Assembly (NCBI GenBank): GCA_964016985.1
Contig: OZ024830.1
Location: forward strand, 21,414,387 to 21,478,386
Direction: 5' to 3'
Source: Anodontia alba
Lineage: Eukaryota; Mollusca; Bivalvia; Lucinida; Lucinidae
DNA: 64,000 bases
The position numbers and the translations under genes were made by a program. Of the stretch, positions 11,241 through 22,683 are shown in pieces (position 1 is the first letter of the stretch; each line of letters opens with the position of its first letter). The notes under the pieces were generated by a model. That model saw nothing but the letters and a program-made list of their open reading frames with translations, made no database searches and was not told the origin of the DNA.

Positions 11241-11241
11241 C

Positions 11242-11310
11242 AAGCAACATATGTTTTGAATATTTGTTAGAATCGCCTGAGGCGATTCTAACAAATATCC
11301 AAAACATGTG
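11242..11310. repeat. Perfect hairpin, H1-related
   Basis: ACATATGTTTTGAATATTTG, TTAGAATCGCC and the mirrored arm to CAAAACATGTG pair almost completely, with a CCTGAGG tip. It is a divergent relative of the H1 core (TTNGAATATTTGTTAGAATC) without visible MITE-1 ends. Confidence 0.65.
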
Positions 11311-11794
11311 TTCTATGAGGAAACAAGAATTAAACAAGGTGTTTCTTACAGATCATTCTGTCCATATAGGATTCTTTACAACAACAAATTCATTTTAATG
11401 GCAACATCTTTGGGAACAAATGCTGTCGTTGTAACGATGTAATTACTTGTATGACTTCTCCGCAGTAACATATGTTGTAGGTATCCTCAAACACATGTTC
11501 TAGAACAAATAATCCAGATCGGGAAATCAAATGGGACAAAATAATGACGGACTTTTAGTTATTTTAAAGTTCTCAACATCAGAAGATAAAATGAAATTTT
11601 GTTAGTTTTATTTTAGCGTGTTTAGGACCCTTATTCAGAGTAAAGGAATTTTTAAAACTTGCAACTGTGCAACGTGACAATGCCTTTTTTGTTAACACCC
11701 AAGAAATATGTGGTCTACGTACCAATGCCACAGAACATTCATAAAATGCTGAGCCAGTGACAAGTCGTAATGTTCAGGTGAACAGACACGGAAA

Positions 11795-11943
11795 TCAAAA
11801 GAAGGGGTGCAATCAGGCGTCCTAGGAAATAGGAAATTGAAGGATTGCGAAAGTGATTCCATAGATTTAAATTGCGGTATATCAAAATGACAACGAGAAG
11901 CTATCATGCAAAGAAATGCGCGTACGGCGGTGAAATTAGATAT
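11795..11943. repeat. Unique-looking flank duplicated at 23305-23460
   Basis: About 150 bp ending ...GGTGAAATTAGATAT, directly beside MITE-1 copy 4, recurs inverted beside MITE-1 copy 13. The minus-strand open frame through it (11692-11949) is unrecognised and probably not coding. Confidence 0.8.
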
Positions 11944-12204
11944 CATCACAAAAACATGCCTATATAATACTGACCCCTTTAAACCCCACTTTTATATAAT
12001 AAAACTGGGTTTACAGGGGTATACATTATTTTTCTTATTTTTGCTCAAAACATAGAATGTGGGTACTCGTTAGAACCGCCTCGACGAGTACCCACAACCT
12101 ATGTTTTGAGCAGAAATATGAAAAATATCAGTTTTTTCTCTGAAAATTTTCAGTTGTTGGAAGTGAATTTTTCAATATATTTGAAAAGACGTGTTTTCGT
12201 AATG
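11944..12204 (+). mobile_element. MITE-1 copy 4
   Basis: Ends CATCACAAAAACATGCC and GACGTGTTTTCGTAATG. The hairpin is shortened to GGGTACTCGTTAGAACCGCC followed directly by TCGACGAGTACCC, so most of the right stem is missing. Confidence 0.88.
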
Positions 12205-12312
12205 AACTTCTATCCAGCGTTACATAGAGTGGGGTGTAACTTTGACGTGGAAACTGTCAAAATTTCGGGTGTGAATTAGGCTTCATTTTAAGAACCTCTG
12301 CTATGATATTGA

Positions 12313-12372
12313 AAAAAAAAAAAAACAAAAAAAAAAAAAACAACAACAAAAAAAAAAAAAAAAAAAAAAAAT
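12313..12372. repeat. Poly(A)-rich tract
   Basis: A runs broken by single C and CAACAAC interruptions. Possible retrotransposon tail or simple repeat. Confidence 0.8.
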
Positions 12373-12657
12373 CCCATAAATCCGCAGTTCTTCGAAGTTT
12401 AGCTTCTTTTTTTGAAGATGCTTCTTGTTATCTTTCACGAGATACTGCTTCATAGTTCAATATCAGATCAAATTAATGCGACAGATCACCTTTTGCAATG
12501 TGATATTTTAAAGAACTGTTGTGGCACCCAATGGCCCCTAAAGTATTCTCTCAATGGAATTTGATATTTAGAGTAAGCCAAACCACCAGATGAGATACAT
12601 ATAGTTATATAACCATAGCTCCAGATAAGTGAGGTATGGGGTAATTACATTATGAAA

Positions 12658-12926
12658 ATACACCTATTCAAATATACTGAAAATTTCATCACCAAAAACT
12701 GAGTTTTCAGATATATATTCTGATATTTTTCATACTTCTGCTCAAAACATAGATTGTGGGTTGTCGTTAGAACCGCCTCGCCGAGGCGGTTCTAACAAGT
12801 ACCCACAATCTATATATTTGAGCAAATATTAGAAAAGTAATGTATACCCCTGTAAACTCCTGTTTTACTATATAAAATGGGGTTGAAGGGGGTCAAAGTT
12901 TTATATATAGCTATGTTTTCGTGAGG
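12658..12926 (-). mobile_element. MITE-1 copy 5
   Basis: Reverse orientation: CATTATGAAAATACACC start, CTATGTTTTCGTGAGG end. Central palindrome GTTAGAACCGCCTCGCCGAG / GGCGGTTCTAAC. Confidence 0.85.
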
Positions 12927-12934
12927 AATTTTCT

Positions 12935-13100
12935 TATTTCTCGACTGAAACATATGTTGTGGTACTCACTGAAAGCGCCTTGGCAAAGCACTTCCAATGA
13001 GTACCTACAACATATGTTTGTTTTTCTTTTTTTGTAGAGAAATAAGAAAAATATCAATACTTTTTTTTATAGAAAATGTGCCTTAGTTGGAGCTATGAAT
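12935..13100. mobile_element. AG-1 family element with H1 hairpin
   Basis: ACATATGTTGTGGTACTCAC pairs imperfectly with AATGAGTACCTACAACATAT. The right end GTTGGAGCTATGA is the AG-1 terminus; the left abuts MITE-1 copy 5. Confidence 0.65.
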
Positions 13101-13474
13101 ACTTACAAAACGGATGATTGACTATGAAATTCGGGGCAATTCTCAACATTAGTCCAAATACTTATGGTAAATGCGGAACTCATTCTGACGTTTCAACTTA
13201 GATGAGCTAAATTGCCAACAGATGGATGGACCAATGAGGAAAATAGATCAGTAAAGAATACTCTGAGCCTGCTCAGGCACTCCGCTAAAAAAAAAAAAAA
13301 ATAAAAAAATAACCAACTGTGTGTTATGTTAGTTTTATTACCCATTTTACGTCTATATTAATATAAATATAAGATGACATACGTAAATAACATGGAAAAT
13401 ACAGATACAAGCTGCATAAAAAAGTCACACATTTTGTATAAAGTATGTAAAAAGTGTAACGGCTCTGATTCACT

Positions 13475-13658
13475 TTAACCCTTGAAGCGACAGTCACACA
13501 TGCAAGACACATTTTTTCTTACTTTCTACAGAAAATAAGTCTTGACATTTCATGTGAATCACAATTTACATGAAAAGTCAAGACTTATTTTCTCTGAAAA
13601 ATAGAAATTGTTTAGAATGTTGTCTGCTACAAATTTTGATTGACACTTTAAGGGTTAA
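13475..13658. mobile_element. TTAA-bounded hairpin element (piggyBac-like, H3 hairpin)
   Basis: TTAACCCTTGAAGCG to CACTTTAAGGGTTAA. The central fold pairs AAATAAGTCTTGACATTTCA with its complement at 13570-13590, then ATTGTTTAGAATGTTGTCTG. Confidence 0.75.
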
Positions 13659-13721
13659 GATGAGAATCAAATATTTTCAGTTTTTAATTACTAGTGAACT
13701 CCAATGAATTGTGTGTGTCTG

Positions 13722-13955
13722 TTTGTTTGTGTTGGGGTTTCAGTCAACCCAATGGGGTCATGTCGAGCGCGGTCAGTTTACCTAACCACACATTAACCCG
13801 GCAGGCTTAGTCCTCTAAGCAGTTAACCAGTATTGTGCACATTCTTTTGCCAGAAACTGACAACTGCCCTTCTTGAATCAGCGGAAGGGAGAGAATGACC
13901 ATAGAAAATATTTCATGATCAATCTCCACGAAAGAATGTTGCCGACCTCGGCATT
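13722..13955 (-). mobile_element. tRNA-derived SINE, head truncated
   Basis: Matches the body and 3' part of the full SINE at 30051-30344 (AACTGACAACTGCCC, GGAAGGGAGAGAATGACC). It stops at CCGACCTCGG, so the tRNA-like promoter is missing. Confidence 0.85.
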
Positions 13956-13965
13956 GTGTGTGTCT

Positions 13966-14163
13966 GTCAGGTTTAGTGATGAAATCCCACTAAAATAGTC
14001 CAAATAATTACAGTCTGTCAGGTCTAGTGATGAAATTCCACTAATATAATCCAAATAATTACAGAATGTCTGCTAGGTCTAGTGATGAAAATCACATTAA
14101 ATATTCAAAATAATTACAGATCAGAGATGAAAATCCCTATAAAACATTCCAAATAATTACAGA
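13966..14163. repeat. Minisatellite, about 51-bp unit, four copies
   Basis: Units of GTCAGGTYTAGTGATGAAAT followed by CCAAATAATTACAG repeat with increasing divergence rightward. Confidence 0.85.
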
Positions 14164-14641
14164 CTTATTGAGCTTTAAAAGTTTTGCTAATTTGCATCTC
14201 ATTAATAGTCATGAGGAACCAATGACGTCAGTGGTTCCCATGAATAATGTTATTATTGTTTTAAAATTCCTAATTCGAAATTGTTAAGGTACTTAATGCA
14301 GAAATATATTTCCTTCATATAACACTAAGGGCTGAGTTGCAGCTATATAATTAAGCAACTGATTTAATTTTTAAAATAAAAAATTAATTCAAAAATCAGT
14401 TTTGAATGAATTTGTATTTTTTTTTAAATTTAAATTTCAATTTTTGAAGTTATGTTAGCATCACTGTTTGCCGATGTCCCAGTCCAGGTTCTACAGATAA
14501 CCCTCTTTACTCTGCACTCTGACGTCATAGTGACAAGAATAGGTGGCTGTTAATACCCGTTACCTGGATATTGTCAAATGAGCAGTTTGATTACATTGGA
14601 AATCTTGGTGCTTGATTGTAAAAATTAAACCCAAAAATTGC
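14164..14641. other. AT-rich spacer
   Basis: No gene or clear repeat; several A/T homopolymer-like stretches. Confidence 0.4.
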
Positions 14642-15252
14642 CATTACGAAAACAAGCCTATTTAAATATGCTGAAAATTTTACAACCAAAAAAAAAAAAA
14701 AAAAATTAAAATTTTTATATAAAAATTCTGATATTTTTTCATATTTCTGCTCAAAACATAGATTGTGGGTACTTGCTAGAACTGCCTCTGCAAGGTGGTT
14801 CTAACAAGTACCCACAATCTGCGTTTTTTTGAGCAGAAATAAGAAAAATAATGTACACCCCTGTAAACCTCAGTCGAACATCAATGGCTCGAACATCTTT
14901 AGGACCATGGAAATTCGTTCGAGACATGGGTAATTCGAGCCAGAGGGTTAATTATGGCACCAGTTCAGGAAGCAAATAGTGATAATTTAGGGAAATCTTT
15001 TCGATTTTCTACACAATGAATCCCCTCAATGAGGCAATTCTAATGAGTACACACAACATACAATTTCATGATAAAATAAGAAAAAATCTCTACATATTTG
15101 TTTTCTTGAGCTACTGGTAGAATTTTGTAGGGACTGAAAAAAGAGTTCCAATCATCCACGGTAAACGAGCCATCCGTGTTCGAGCCATTGAGGTTATACT
15201 GTAAAAGTGGGGTTTAAGGGGGTCAACATTATATAGGCATGTTTCCCTGATG
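14642..15252 (-). mobile_element. MITE-1 copy 6, interrupted by TG-1
   Basis: Left part CATTACGAAAACAAGCC and the full hairpin are followed by TG-1 at about 14872-15203. The distal end then resumes as TAAAAGTGGGGTTTAAGG to CCCTGATG. TG-1 therefore landed later than MITE-1. Confidence 0.82.
14872..15203. mobile_element. TG-1 element (pogo/Tigger-like MITE), nested
   Basis: CAGTCGAACATCAATGGCTC at the left and GAGCCATTGAGGTTATACTG at the right are inverted ends. Only one arm of its H1-type hairpin survives (AATTCTAATGAGTACACACA). Confidence 0.8.
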
Positions 15253-15607
15253 CATGCATACTGTTTTCCATTGTTTGGTGCTAGAAAACTCTCGAAAAAG
15301 CTAAAATAACAACAGCATGGGACTAACTCAATCAAAATCTTCATTACTATACAATGTATTTACCTTAAATATTGAGACATGTTAACTTCTTACTATATGG
15401 TAAATTTCCTAATAATTTGGAACGCCAAATGGTCTTACAAAATGGGATAAGCAAACAGTGTAGACCCAAATCAGACTACTCCTTCAGGAGCAGCCTAATC
15501 AGGGTCTACTTTGTTTGCCATTCCAATAAGTATTTTAAGAAACAACTGCATAAAAAGTAGTATTTAGGCTAAAAAGAAGTATGGAATGAAGTGTTGGAAA
15601 TTTTAGG

Positions 15608-16075
15608 ACATTTACCGTACTTCTCCTCAAACTGAAGAACTCCATTTGACTACCTGCTGATGTGTCCAAAAATAATTGAAAGTGTGATAAACAGTATAGA
15701 CCCTTATCAGATGCTGCATTCTTGGGAATCTGATCTGCATCACGAAAACATGCTTATATAATTCTGACCCCCTTAAACCCCATTTCTATATAGTAAAGCT
15801 GGGGTTTATAGGGGTATACATTATTTTTCTTTCTGCTCAAAAACATAGATTGTGGGTACTCGTTAGAACCGCCTCGCCAAGGCAGCTCTAATGAGTACAC
15901 ACAATCTATGTTTTCAGCAGAAATATGAAAAATATCAGAATTTTTGTATCCGAAAATTTTCAGGTTTTGGAGGTGAAATTTTCTATATATTTGAATAGGC
16001 GTGTTTTCGTAATGGGGTCTACACGTTTTGTTTAGTCTTGTCTGTCTCAATACATAGGGCTATTACAGTACATCT
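15608..16075. mobile_element. CC-1 element split by MITE-1
   Basis: Left part TTTACCGTACTTCTCC to GAATCTGATCTG; right part GGGTCTACACGTTTTG to GGGCTATTACAGTA. MITE-1 copy 7 sits exactly in its central palindrome, so CC-1 is the older insertion. Confidence 0.75.
15738..16014 (+). mobile_element. MITE-1 copy 7
   Basis: CATCACGAAAACATGCT to GGCGTGTTTTCGTAATG. The hairpin arms are mismatched (ACCGCCTCGCCAAGGCAGCT). Confidence 0.88.
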
Positions 16076-16097
16076 AGGATTACATGATTACTAGTAT

Positions 16098-16374
16098 CAT
16101 CACAAAAACAAGCCTATATAATTTTGACCCCCTTAAACCCCACTTTTATATTGTAAAACTGGGGTTTATAGGGGTATACATTATTTTTCTTTCTGCTCAA
16201 AAACATAGATTGTGGGTACTTGTTAGAACCGCCTCACCGAGGCAGCTCTAATGAGTACACACAATCTATGTTTTCAGCAGAAATATGAAAAATATCAGAA
16301 TTTTTGTATCCGAAAATTTTCAGGTTTTGGAGGTGAAATTTTCTATATATTTGAATAGGCGTGTTTTCGTAATG
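16098..16374 (+). mobile_element. MITE-1 copy 8 (recombinant)
   Basis: Its left half is essentially identical to copy 9 and its right half, with 84 bp of flank, to copy 7, giving a 360-bp direct duplication. Confidence 0.88.
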
Positions 16375-16457
16375 GGGTCTACACGTTTTGTTTAGTCTTG
16401 TCTGTCTCAATACATAGGGCTATTACAGTACATCTAGGATTACATGATTACTAGTAT

Positions 16458-16725
16458 CATCACAAAAACAAGCCTATATAATTTTGACCCCCTTAAACCC
16501 CACTTTTATATTGTAAAACTGGGGTTTACAGGGTAAACATTTTTTTCTTATTTCTGCTCAAAAACATAGAAGGCAGTTCTAATGAGAAACCAAGGCAGTT
16601 CTAATGAGTACCCACAAACTATGTTTTGAGCAGAAATATGAAAAATATCAGAATTTTCATCTGAATTTTTTCAGTTTTTGTTGGTAAAATTTTCATTATA
16701 TTTGCATAGGCTTGTTTTCCTAATG
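16458..16725 (+). mobile_element. MITE-1 copy 9
   Basis: CATCACAAAAACAAGCC start; diverged end GGCTTGTTTTCCTAATG. The hairpin is disordered (GAAGGCAGTTCTAATGAGAA repeated in part). CTAGTATCATC occurs at both borders, possibly by chance. Confidence 0.82.
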
Positions 16726-16818
16726 GCTAGTATCATCTAACCAAAAGTTAAATGACAAACAGAACTTGAAGCTCTACTAGTACAAAATAAAAAAAAATAA
16801 GTAAAAACATTGACAATT

Positions 16819-17000
16819 TAACACTTAAAGCACTGCTCAAAATAGCAGCATATGACATTTTGATTTGTTATGTATTTTTTAGAGAAAATAAGGCTGGACA
16901 TTACCTGTGATTTGTTTTCCTGTGAATCTCTAAAAAATAATACACAAAAATTAAAATGTTGTCTGTTACAATTTTGCTTTAAATAGCAATTTAAGGGTTG
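16819..17000. mobile_element. H3-type hairpin element
   Basis: TTTAACACTTAAAGCACTGC to AATTTAAGGGTTGAA with internal AAAATAAGGCTGGACATTAC. A degenerate relative of 13475-13658. Confidence 0.55.
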
Positions 17001-17480
17001 AAACACACTAAAATGTAAGATAAACTGAAAACAACACAATTTTGTATCTGTGGATACAAACAAACACGTATAAAGTAAACCAAAGACAACACTGTTTGAA
17101 CCTATGCATAAAAAATGACTATAATAAAAAGAATTTACTATCATATAAAAAATAAAAACATATTTTACAGCCATGCTGAAATAAATATATGCAGATAAAA
17201 TTTGTTCTGAGCATCACCAATGCTGAGCATTACAAATTACATATGTCAGAAATAAAACTTAAGTGTGATTATGACTCACATTTTCATATAGTGCACATTT
17301 ATCAGTTATGATTTTACTTTCATTAGAAATATTTGGACTAATTAACACTTCTAAGCACGCTTGGTAAAAATTTCAGCAAACAACATTCTGAAACGCATAT
17401 TGTTATCTTTTCCAGAAAATAGCATTCTGTTTACAAGTCTACATGATGTGTACCCCAATCATAGTCCCATGTTCCTCCAT
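17001..17480. other. AT-rich spacer with fragment of H3 element
   Basis: 17345-17430 (TTCAGCAAACAACATTCTGA, TTTTCCAGAAAATAGCATTC) is a half of the H3 family. No coding signal. Confidence 0.45.
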
Positions 17481-17492
17481 CATACATAGTAA

Positions 17493-17640
17493 AACTAGAA
17501 ATGTGTCCAAAGGACACAGATGCCCCCGCCTGAAAAACTTAAACGCAAACTGCTAACATTGAATGCTAGAAGATGGACATGGGTAACACTATATGCCCCT
17601 TTCCACCATTCTTCGAATGCCTGAGGTATAAAAATTTGGT
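17493..17640. repeat. Dispersed repeat beginning ACTAGAAATGTGTCC
   Basis: AAACTAGAAATGTGTCCAAA and GATGCCCCCGCC match the copy at 21370-21600, which keeps a 3' hairpin. I associate this repeat type with bivalve genomes. Confidence 0.65.
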
Positions 17641-17712
17641 AGAGGGCAGAAAAGGGCAGGTTTAAATCAGCTTTTTAATTTGTTTGTTGCTTCTTGCAAA
17701 ATTCTTTTACTA

Positions 17713-17992
17713 ATCACAAAAACATACCTATATATAATTTTGACCCCCTTAAACCCCACTTTTATATAGTAAAACTGGGGTTTACAGGAGTATACATTAT
17801 TTTTTTTTATTTCTGTTCAAAAACATAGGTTGTGGGTACTTGTTAGAACCCCCTTGGTGAGATGGTTCTAATGAGTACCCACAATCTATGTTTTGAGCAG
17901 AAATATGAAAAATATCAGAATTTTTATCTGAAAACATTCAGTTTTTGGTGCTGAAATTTTCAATATATTTGAATAGTTGTGTTTTCGTAATG
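17713..17992 (+). mobile_element. MITE-1 copy 10
   Basis: AATCACAAAAACATACC to GTTGTGTTTTCGTAATG; hairpin with an imperfect tip (CCCCCTTGGTGAGATGG). Confidence 0.88.
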
Positions 17993-18157
17993 TGCTTAAT
18001 TCTGTCTTAATGACATTAATAACCAAAATCTTCCTCATCTTTGATGGTGAAAATGGTATTATTTCCATGGCTCTAGATAAGAGTGATATCCGGATAAATA
18101 TTCTTATTTTTCCACAATTCAATAAAAACATGTACCATAATTATTATTATTCACCCT

Positions 18158-18435
18158 CATTATGTAAACATGCCTTAACAAATAAACTGAAAATTGTATC
18201 ACCAAAAAACAAAAATTTTCAGAAAAAAAATTCTGTTATTTTTCATATTTCTGCTCAAAATATAGGTTGAGGGTACTCATTAGAACTGCCTCAATGAGGC
18301 AGTTCTAACCAGTACCCACAATCTATGTTTTGAGCATAAATAAGAAAAATAATGTATACCCCTGTAAACCCCAGTTTTACTATGTAAAAGTGGGGTTTGA
18401 GGGGGTCAAAATTATATTGGCATGTTATCGTGATG
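18158..18435 (-). mobile_element. MITE-1 copy 11
   Basis: CATTATGTAAACATGCC to GGCATGTTATCGTGATG; tip AACTGCCTCAATGAGGCAGTT, a perfect palindrome differing from other copies on both arms. Confidence 0.88.
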
Positions 18436-18837
18436 TACTGTCCTTTCGACGTCACTCAGAAAGATGGTTTTTTTTTTGCTTGGCATTTTATTCTAAATGG
18501 AAATATTTTGTTCTGGTTGACCATATCTTATCAGAAACCATTTGTCTTTTCTGTTTCAGTGTTTTGTTCTCAAATTAAATTTACAGCCAAAAATTGGTCT
18601 GATCTATGCAATTTCTATAGTAAATTGATTTTTTTGGAACTTCTAAGAAAATATTTTTTACTTTCTTTGCTGAATTTGAATTATTAATATTTCACAATAT
18701 TGTGAAATTTTCAGAAAAATTGAAGCGGAATTTATTGAAAATTTGCCCCCAGGTGACCTACCCTACAGATTTCTGCATAAATTGCATTCATTTTATTATG
18801 GGAAAAAGTGAAAACATTTGATTTTTTAAAAAACAAT

Positions 18838-19255
18838 GACTAGAATAACTTTTTGTGTACAGGTAGTTACAACAAATGGTTTTGCATTAAGCTGTGACAA
18901 AATTTTGCAAATTCCTTCTTATTTGTAAACCACCAAGCAAAAAATGACTTTCTGAAAGATGGCAAAAGCACTGTAATTACTGCACATAGCCCTATAAGTG
19001 CACTGTAAAGCAATTCTTTAGTTTTCAGATTACAGCCAGTGTACTTTTTATCTACTTCTTTACAGACATATGATGTGAGTACCCATTTGAATTGCATTGA
19101 CTTATAAAAAAATCAGAAAAAAAAATGCCTAAAATAAGTCCTTTACTGATCTTTTTTAAAGTAAAGTCTTTAGTAGGAACATACATATTTTAGGGCAAGG
19201 AATCCCAGTAATTTTGAAAAAAATCTAAGAGTACAGTGCGGTAATATGATAGGTA
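18838..19255. mobile_element. CT-1 family element, hairpin half lost
   Basis: GCACTGTAAAGCAATTC, TACAGCCAGTGTACTTTTTA, then one hairpin arm only (GTGAGTACCCATTTGAATTG), then CCCAGTAATTTTGAAAAAA and AGTGCGGTAATA. Confidence 0.65.
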
Positions 19256-19339
19256 CACATTAAAAGCACTTGCAGATTATTTCAGATTGAAACATTCTTA
19301 TCTAGAATAACTGCCGATAAGTAAATATAGTAAATAAGT

Positions 19340-19790
19340 ATGTTAATATAATGGGGTTTGACATTTCATGCAAACTGATTACAATTTTCTTGTGAAAATA
19401 ACAAAATAATTAATTTGTCATCTGCTGGAATTCTGCAAGAGAGTGCTAAAGATTAAAAGTTAGAGAAGCTCCAAGGCTGAAGGCTTAAACTCTAATCTGC
19501 TGATTACTAATAAAAGTGGATAATATTTATAAATTAATATGCTTATTTTTCACAGAAAGTGAGGCCTGACATTTCAGTCAAGCTGTCTCGAGACAATCCT
19601 TAATTTCTGTGAAAAATCTTTTTCCACAAAATGCAGATTTTCAAAGAATGTTAGACTTGACATTATACAGTGTATTCAGATATTCAAGAGAAAATTTATA
19701 TGAAATGTCAAGCCTTACTTTCTGTGAAAAATAAAATATATCACTAATTTTTGTCATCTTATGATTTAGCCTACATAGTTCAAATTGTTA
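19340..19790. repeat. H3-type hairpins
   Basis: Two or three partial copies of the GACATTTCATGCAAACTG / TTATATGAAATGTCAAGCC fold lie in series with intervening TTTCACAGAAAGTGAGGCC. No intact termini. Confidence 0.5.
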
Positions 19791-19939
19791 AAAATATACA
19801 AGACTGAACATGTAATGTATGCATACATGCTGCAGCTCACACCATATAAATCCTAGATATTGGGACAGAAATACCTGAGCAAACATTGTTGATCCAGTAC
19901 AGGCACCACAAAACAGGGCATCTGATCAGGGTCTATAGT

Positions 19940-20216
19940 CATCACGAAAACATGCCTATATAATGTTGACCCTCTTAAACCCCACTTCTATATAGTAAAT
20001 CTGGGGTTTACAGGGGTATACATTATTTTTTTTTATTTCTGCTCAGAAACATAGATTGTGGGTACTCGTTAGATCCTCCTCACTGAGGTGGGTCTAAGGA
20101 GTACTCACAATCTATGTTTAGAGTGGAAATATGAAAAATACCAGAATTTTTATCTGAAATTTTTCATTTTTGGTGGTAAAATTTTCAGTATATTTGAATA
20201 GGCGTGACTTCATGAT
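19940..20216 (+). mobile_element. MITE-1 copy 12
   Basis: CATCACGAAAACATGCC start; diverged end GGCGTGACTTCATGAT. The hairpin is imperfect (GATCCTCCTCACTGAGGTGG). Confidence 0.85.
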
Positions 20217-20275
20217 TTACCACTTATCGTGCAGACTAATGATGGTTTGGTGTTTTATGTCTCTTTCAACATGAC

Positions 20276-20489
20276 TTAACCCTTGTCCTGCTGAACCCGG
20301 ATATACCCTGCCTTTGCAAACAGTGTAGATCCAGATCAGTTGGCTTCTGAAGAAGCCAACTGATCTGGATCTGCACTGTTTGCCATTAAGTATGTGAATT
20401 TATAGCAACCATCCGGATCAAGTGATCTGATTGGCTAAAAATTAGAAGTGGGCAGGGCATCTTGATTTATTCAGCAGGACAAGGGTTAA
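20276..20489. mobile_element. PB-1 copy b
   Basis: TTAACCCTTGTCCTGCTGAA to TTCAGCAGGACAAGGGTTAA: perfect 20-bp inverted ends including TTAA. Its palindrome GTTGGCTTCTGAAGAAGCCAAC is exact. Best reference copy. Confidence 0.92.
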
Positions 20490-20672
20490 ATCATACTGAG
20501 ATGAAGGGGTGATAATGAAAGGCTTTGTGCAATGAAGCGCCCGGAATTTATCTCTGCCTCTGGTGGAATTCCAGCCCAGGACCTTGTGATCTGAATTCAG
20601 GAGTGCTAATCATTTGGTGTCTGCCCAGCAGTTTAACTTTTGACAGATAAGTAGGTAATAAAATGGACTTGT

Positions 20673-20901
20673 TTTAACCCATTGTATTTGGGAGACCTGT
20701 AAAAGGGCAACTGGCAAACAGTGCAGACCCAGATCAGACGTAGTAGAACATGGCATCTGATCAGGGTCTCCACTGTTTGCAAATAGTTTAGCCATTTTTT
20801 TCTAGGAATATGTAAATCTCATAGCCAGACTTACCTAGCATTGAAGTTGGACTCTTCCAATATATAGTGTGGGAGAGTCTATTCAATATACAATGGGTTA
20901 A
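20673..20901. mobile_element. PB-3 element (TTAA ends, H2 hairpin)
   Basis: TTAACCCATTGTATTTGGGA to TATACAATGGGTTAA. The centre carries TTGGCAAACAGT-type H2 sequence, here with diverged arms. Confidence 0.8.
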
Positions 20902-21233
20902 GATTTAGGACAAGTATGGTAAGGAGGTAGGTGTCCCAATATTTGGGGTAAGTATGGTACAACATTGTTCCCTTTTCTTTCTACTATATGGCACAATTGA
21001 AGTTTTACTACTCACTTCACTACTACCTAGAGATGAACTAACATTTGGTACAGTCTGATTGCTTTATATCAAAGCCCATGGGACAAAGCTCCGAGGTGGT
21101 TATAAAATTTTATTCATGCCTAACTCAGCTAAGCATGGAATTTATACTGCTAATAAATGTCAAATGACTAACAATTGCAGATTCTTTCTTGCTAAACATA
21201 GCTGAACATGAAATTTTCTCTGCTAATAAATAT

Positions 21234-21300
21234 GAAAATGCCAGCAACTGCTGGCATTTTCATATTTATAAGCAGAGAAAAATTTCATGTTCATCTTAGT
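21234..21300. repeat. Hairpin with ACTTAGYTGAGC-like flanks
   Basis: GAAATTTTCTCTGCTAATAA and ATGCCAGCAACTGCTGGCAT pair with ATTTATAAGCAGAGAAAAAT. Part of a larger inverted repeat from about 21110 (CTCCGAGGTGGTTATAAAAT) to 21335 (TTTTATAACCTCGGGGTATG). Confidence 0.65.
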
Positions 21301-21369
21301 TGAGCACAACAAAAAAAGGTTTTATAACCTCGGGGTATGGAGTTTTGGTTTCAGATAGCAACAGTTTGG

Positions 21370-21600
21370 GATGAAACTAGAAATGTGTCCACAGTACATG
21401 GATGCTCCCACTGTGGGGTACCTAACTATAAAATTGCAAAATTCTGCCTGGTGAAAATGCCTTAACCTGAATCTAATAGGATCAGGTATATACACACATT
21501 CGTACTGACCGACATACATTTGTACGCACTTACCCACATACGGAAATCCGAAAAAACTATATGCCCCCAGCATCATCCGATGCGGGGGCATAAAAATTGA
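21370..21600. repeat. Dispersed repeat with 3' stem-loop
   Basis: Starts ACTAGAAATGTGTCCACAGT and ends in the stem-loop ATGCCCCC...GGGGGCAT followed by AAAA. Same family as 17493-17640. The stem-loop tail resembles those at 46175-46212 and 25435-25458. Confidence 0.7.
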
Positions 21601-22023
21601 AATGTAAGAAACATATTGCAAACTAACCAATATTGCCCTTTATTCAAATTGATTTAAGCAGCTGTTTCAGTTTTCAGTGTTTGAGGTAGCAAGAGTCAAC
21701 TGTATATCTATTTCACCCAATATGTGCAGCAGTACTAAGTAGGCTGACCATCTGTGCATCTATACCACTACAGTGGGGACTGCAATATTCTGATAAATGG
21801 ACCTCAGCTGCAACATTCACAGATATTATTATAATGAGACCTTAGCAAACAGTGCAGACTCAGATCAGACGGCAAACTGTGGCATCTTTTCAGCATCTAC
21901 AGTTTGCAACTTATCAAGCAGTTTTTGTATACACCAACAAGTGGTATAATATACTTGTTTAAACTTTAGGACAAGTATGGTAAGCCCCAACTGTGTTCCA
22001 ATATTTAGGGTATCATATTCTAT

Positions 22024-22380
22024 CTAATTACTGCAAATACTCTTAAAAGCACACAGTCAAGCAATTCCTAATTGTCAGATTACAGCCAGAGTGTACTTTT
22101 TGTCTATTTTTATAAAGCATATGTTGTGGGTACCCATTTGAATTGCATCAACTTGTTGATGCAATTCAAATGGGTACCCACAACATGTGCTTTCATAAAG
22201 AAAACCAGAATAACAAAAACACACACAAACATCATATAAGCATGAAGTAAGTCCTTCTCTGATCTAATTTTATGTGTACCTTTAGTATAATTTGACACAT
22301 ATTTTACCACAAGTTTTCCCAGTAATTTTGAAAAACCTAAGCGCACCGTGCAGTAATCAGAGCGACTACGGTAATTACAG
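22024..22380. mobile_element. CT-1 element with H1-like hairpin
   Basis: CTAATTACTGCAAATACTC to GACTACGGTAATTACAG. Central perfect palindrome GTTGTGGGTACCCATTTGAA...TTCAAATGGGTACCCACAAC. Confidence 0.8.
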
Positions 22381-22439
22381 TACGGTGAATGTCCTAAAAC
22401 TTTGAACACTTTATTTCATACCTTTTTGGCCTAAAATCT

Positions 22440-22683
22440 GGGCCCAGTTGTTCAAAGCGTTGTTAGCTTAACGAGCTCGTTAAGGGTCATTTTGTTAACT
22501 GTTTTAGCAGATTCATTACACAATATTCTGATATTTTTTGCTGAAAAAATGTGAGTAGCTTTTGCACTGCAAAAGCTACTCACATTTTTTCAGCAAAAAA
22601 TTTCAGCATATTTGCATATCACTCGATGTAAATTTTAACGAATCATTAACTAGCGACATTGTTAGCTTTGAACAACTGGGCCC
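22440..22683. mobile_element. GG-1 element, copy a
   Basis: GGGCCCAGTTGTTCAAAGC to GCTTTGAACAACTGGGCCC, exact inverted ends. Exact central palindrome GCTGAAAAAATGTGAGTAGC with tip TTTTGCACTGCAAAA. Confidence 0.92.

Noticed and set aside
11692..11949. 85-codon ORF as a gene
   Set aside because: Its sequence is partly duplicated at 23.3 kb beside another MITE and shows no recognisable domain.
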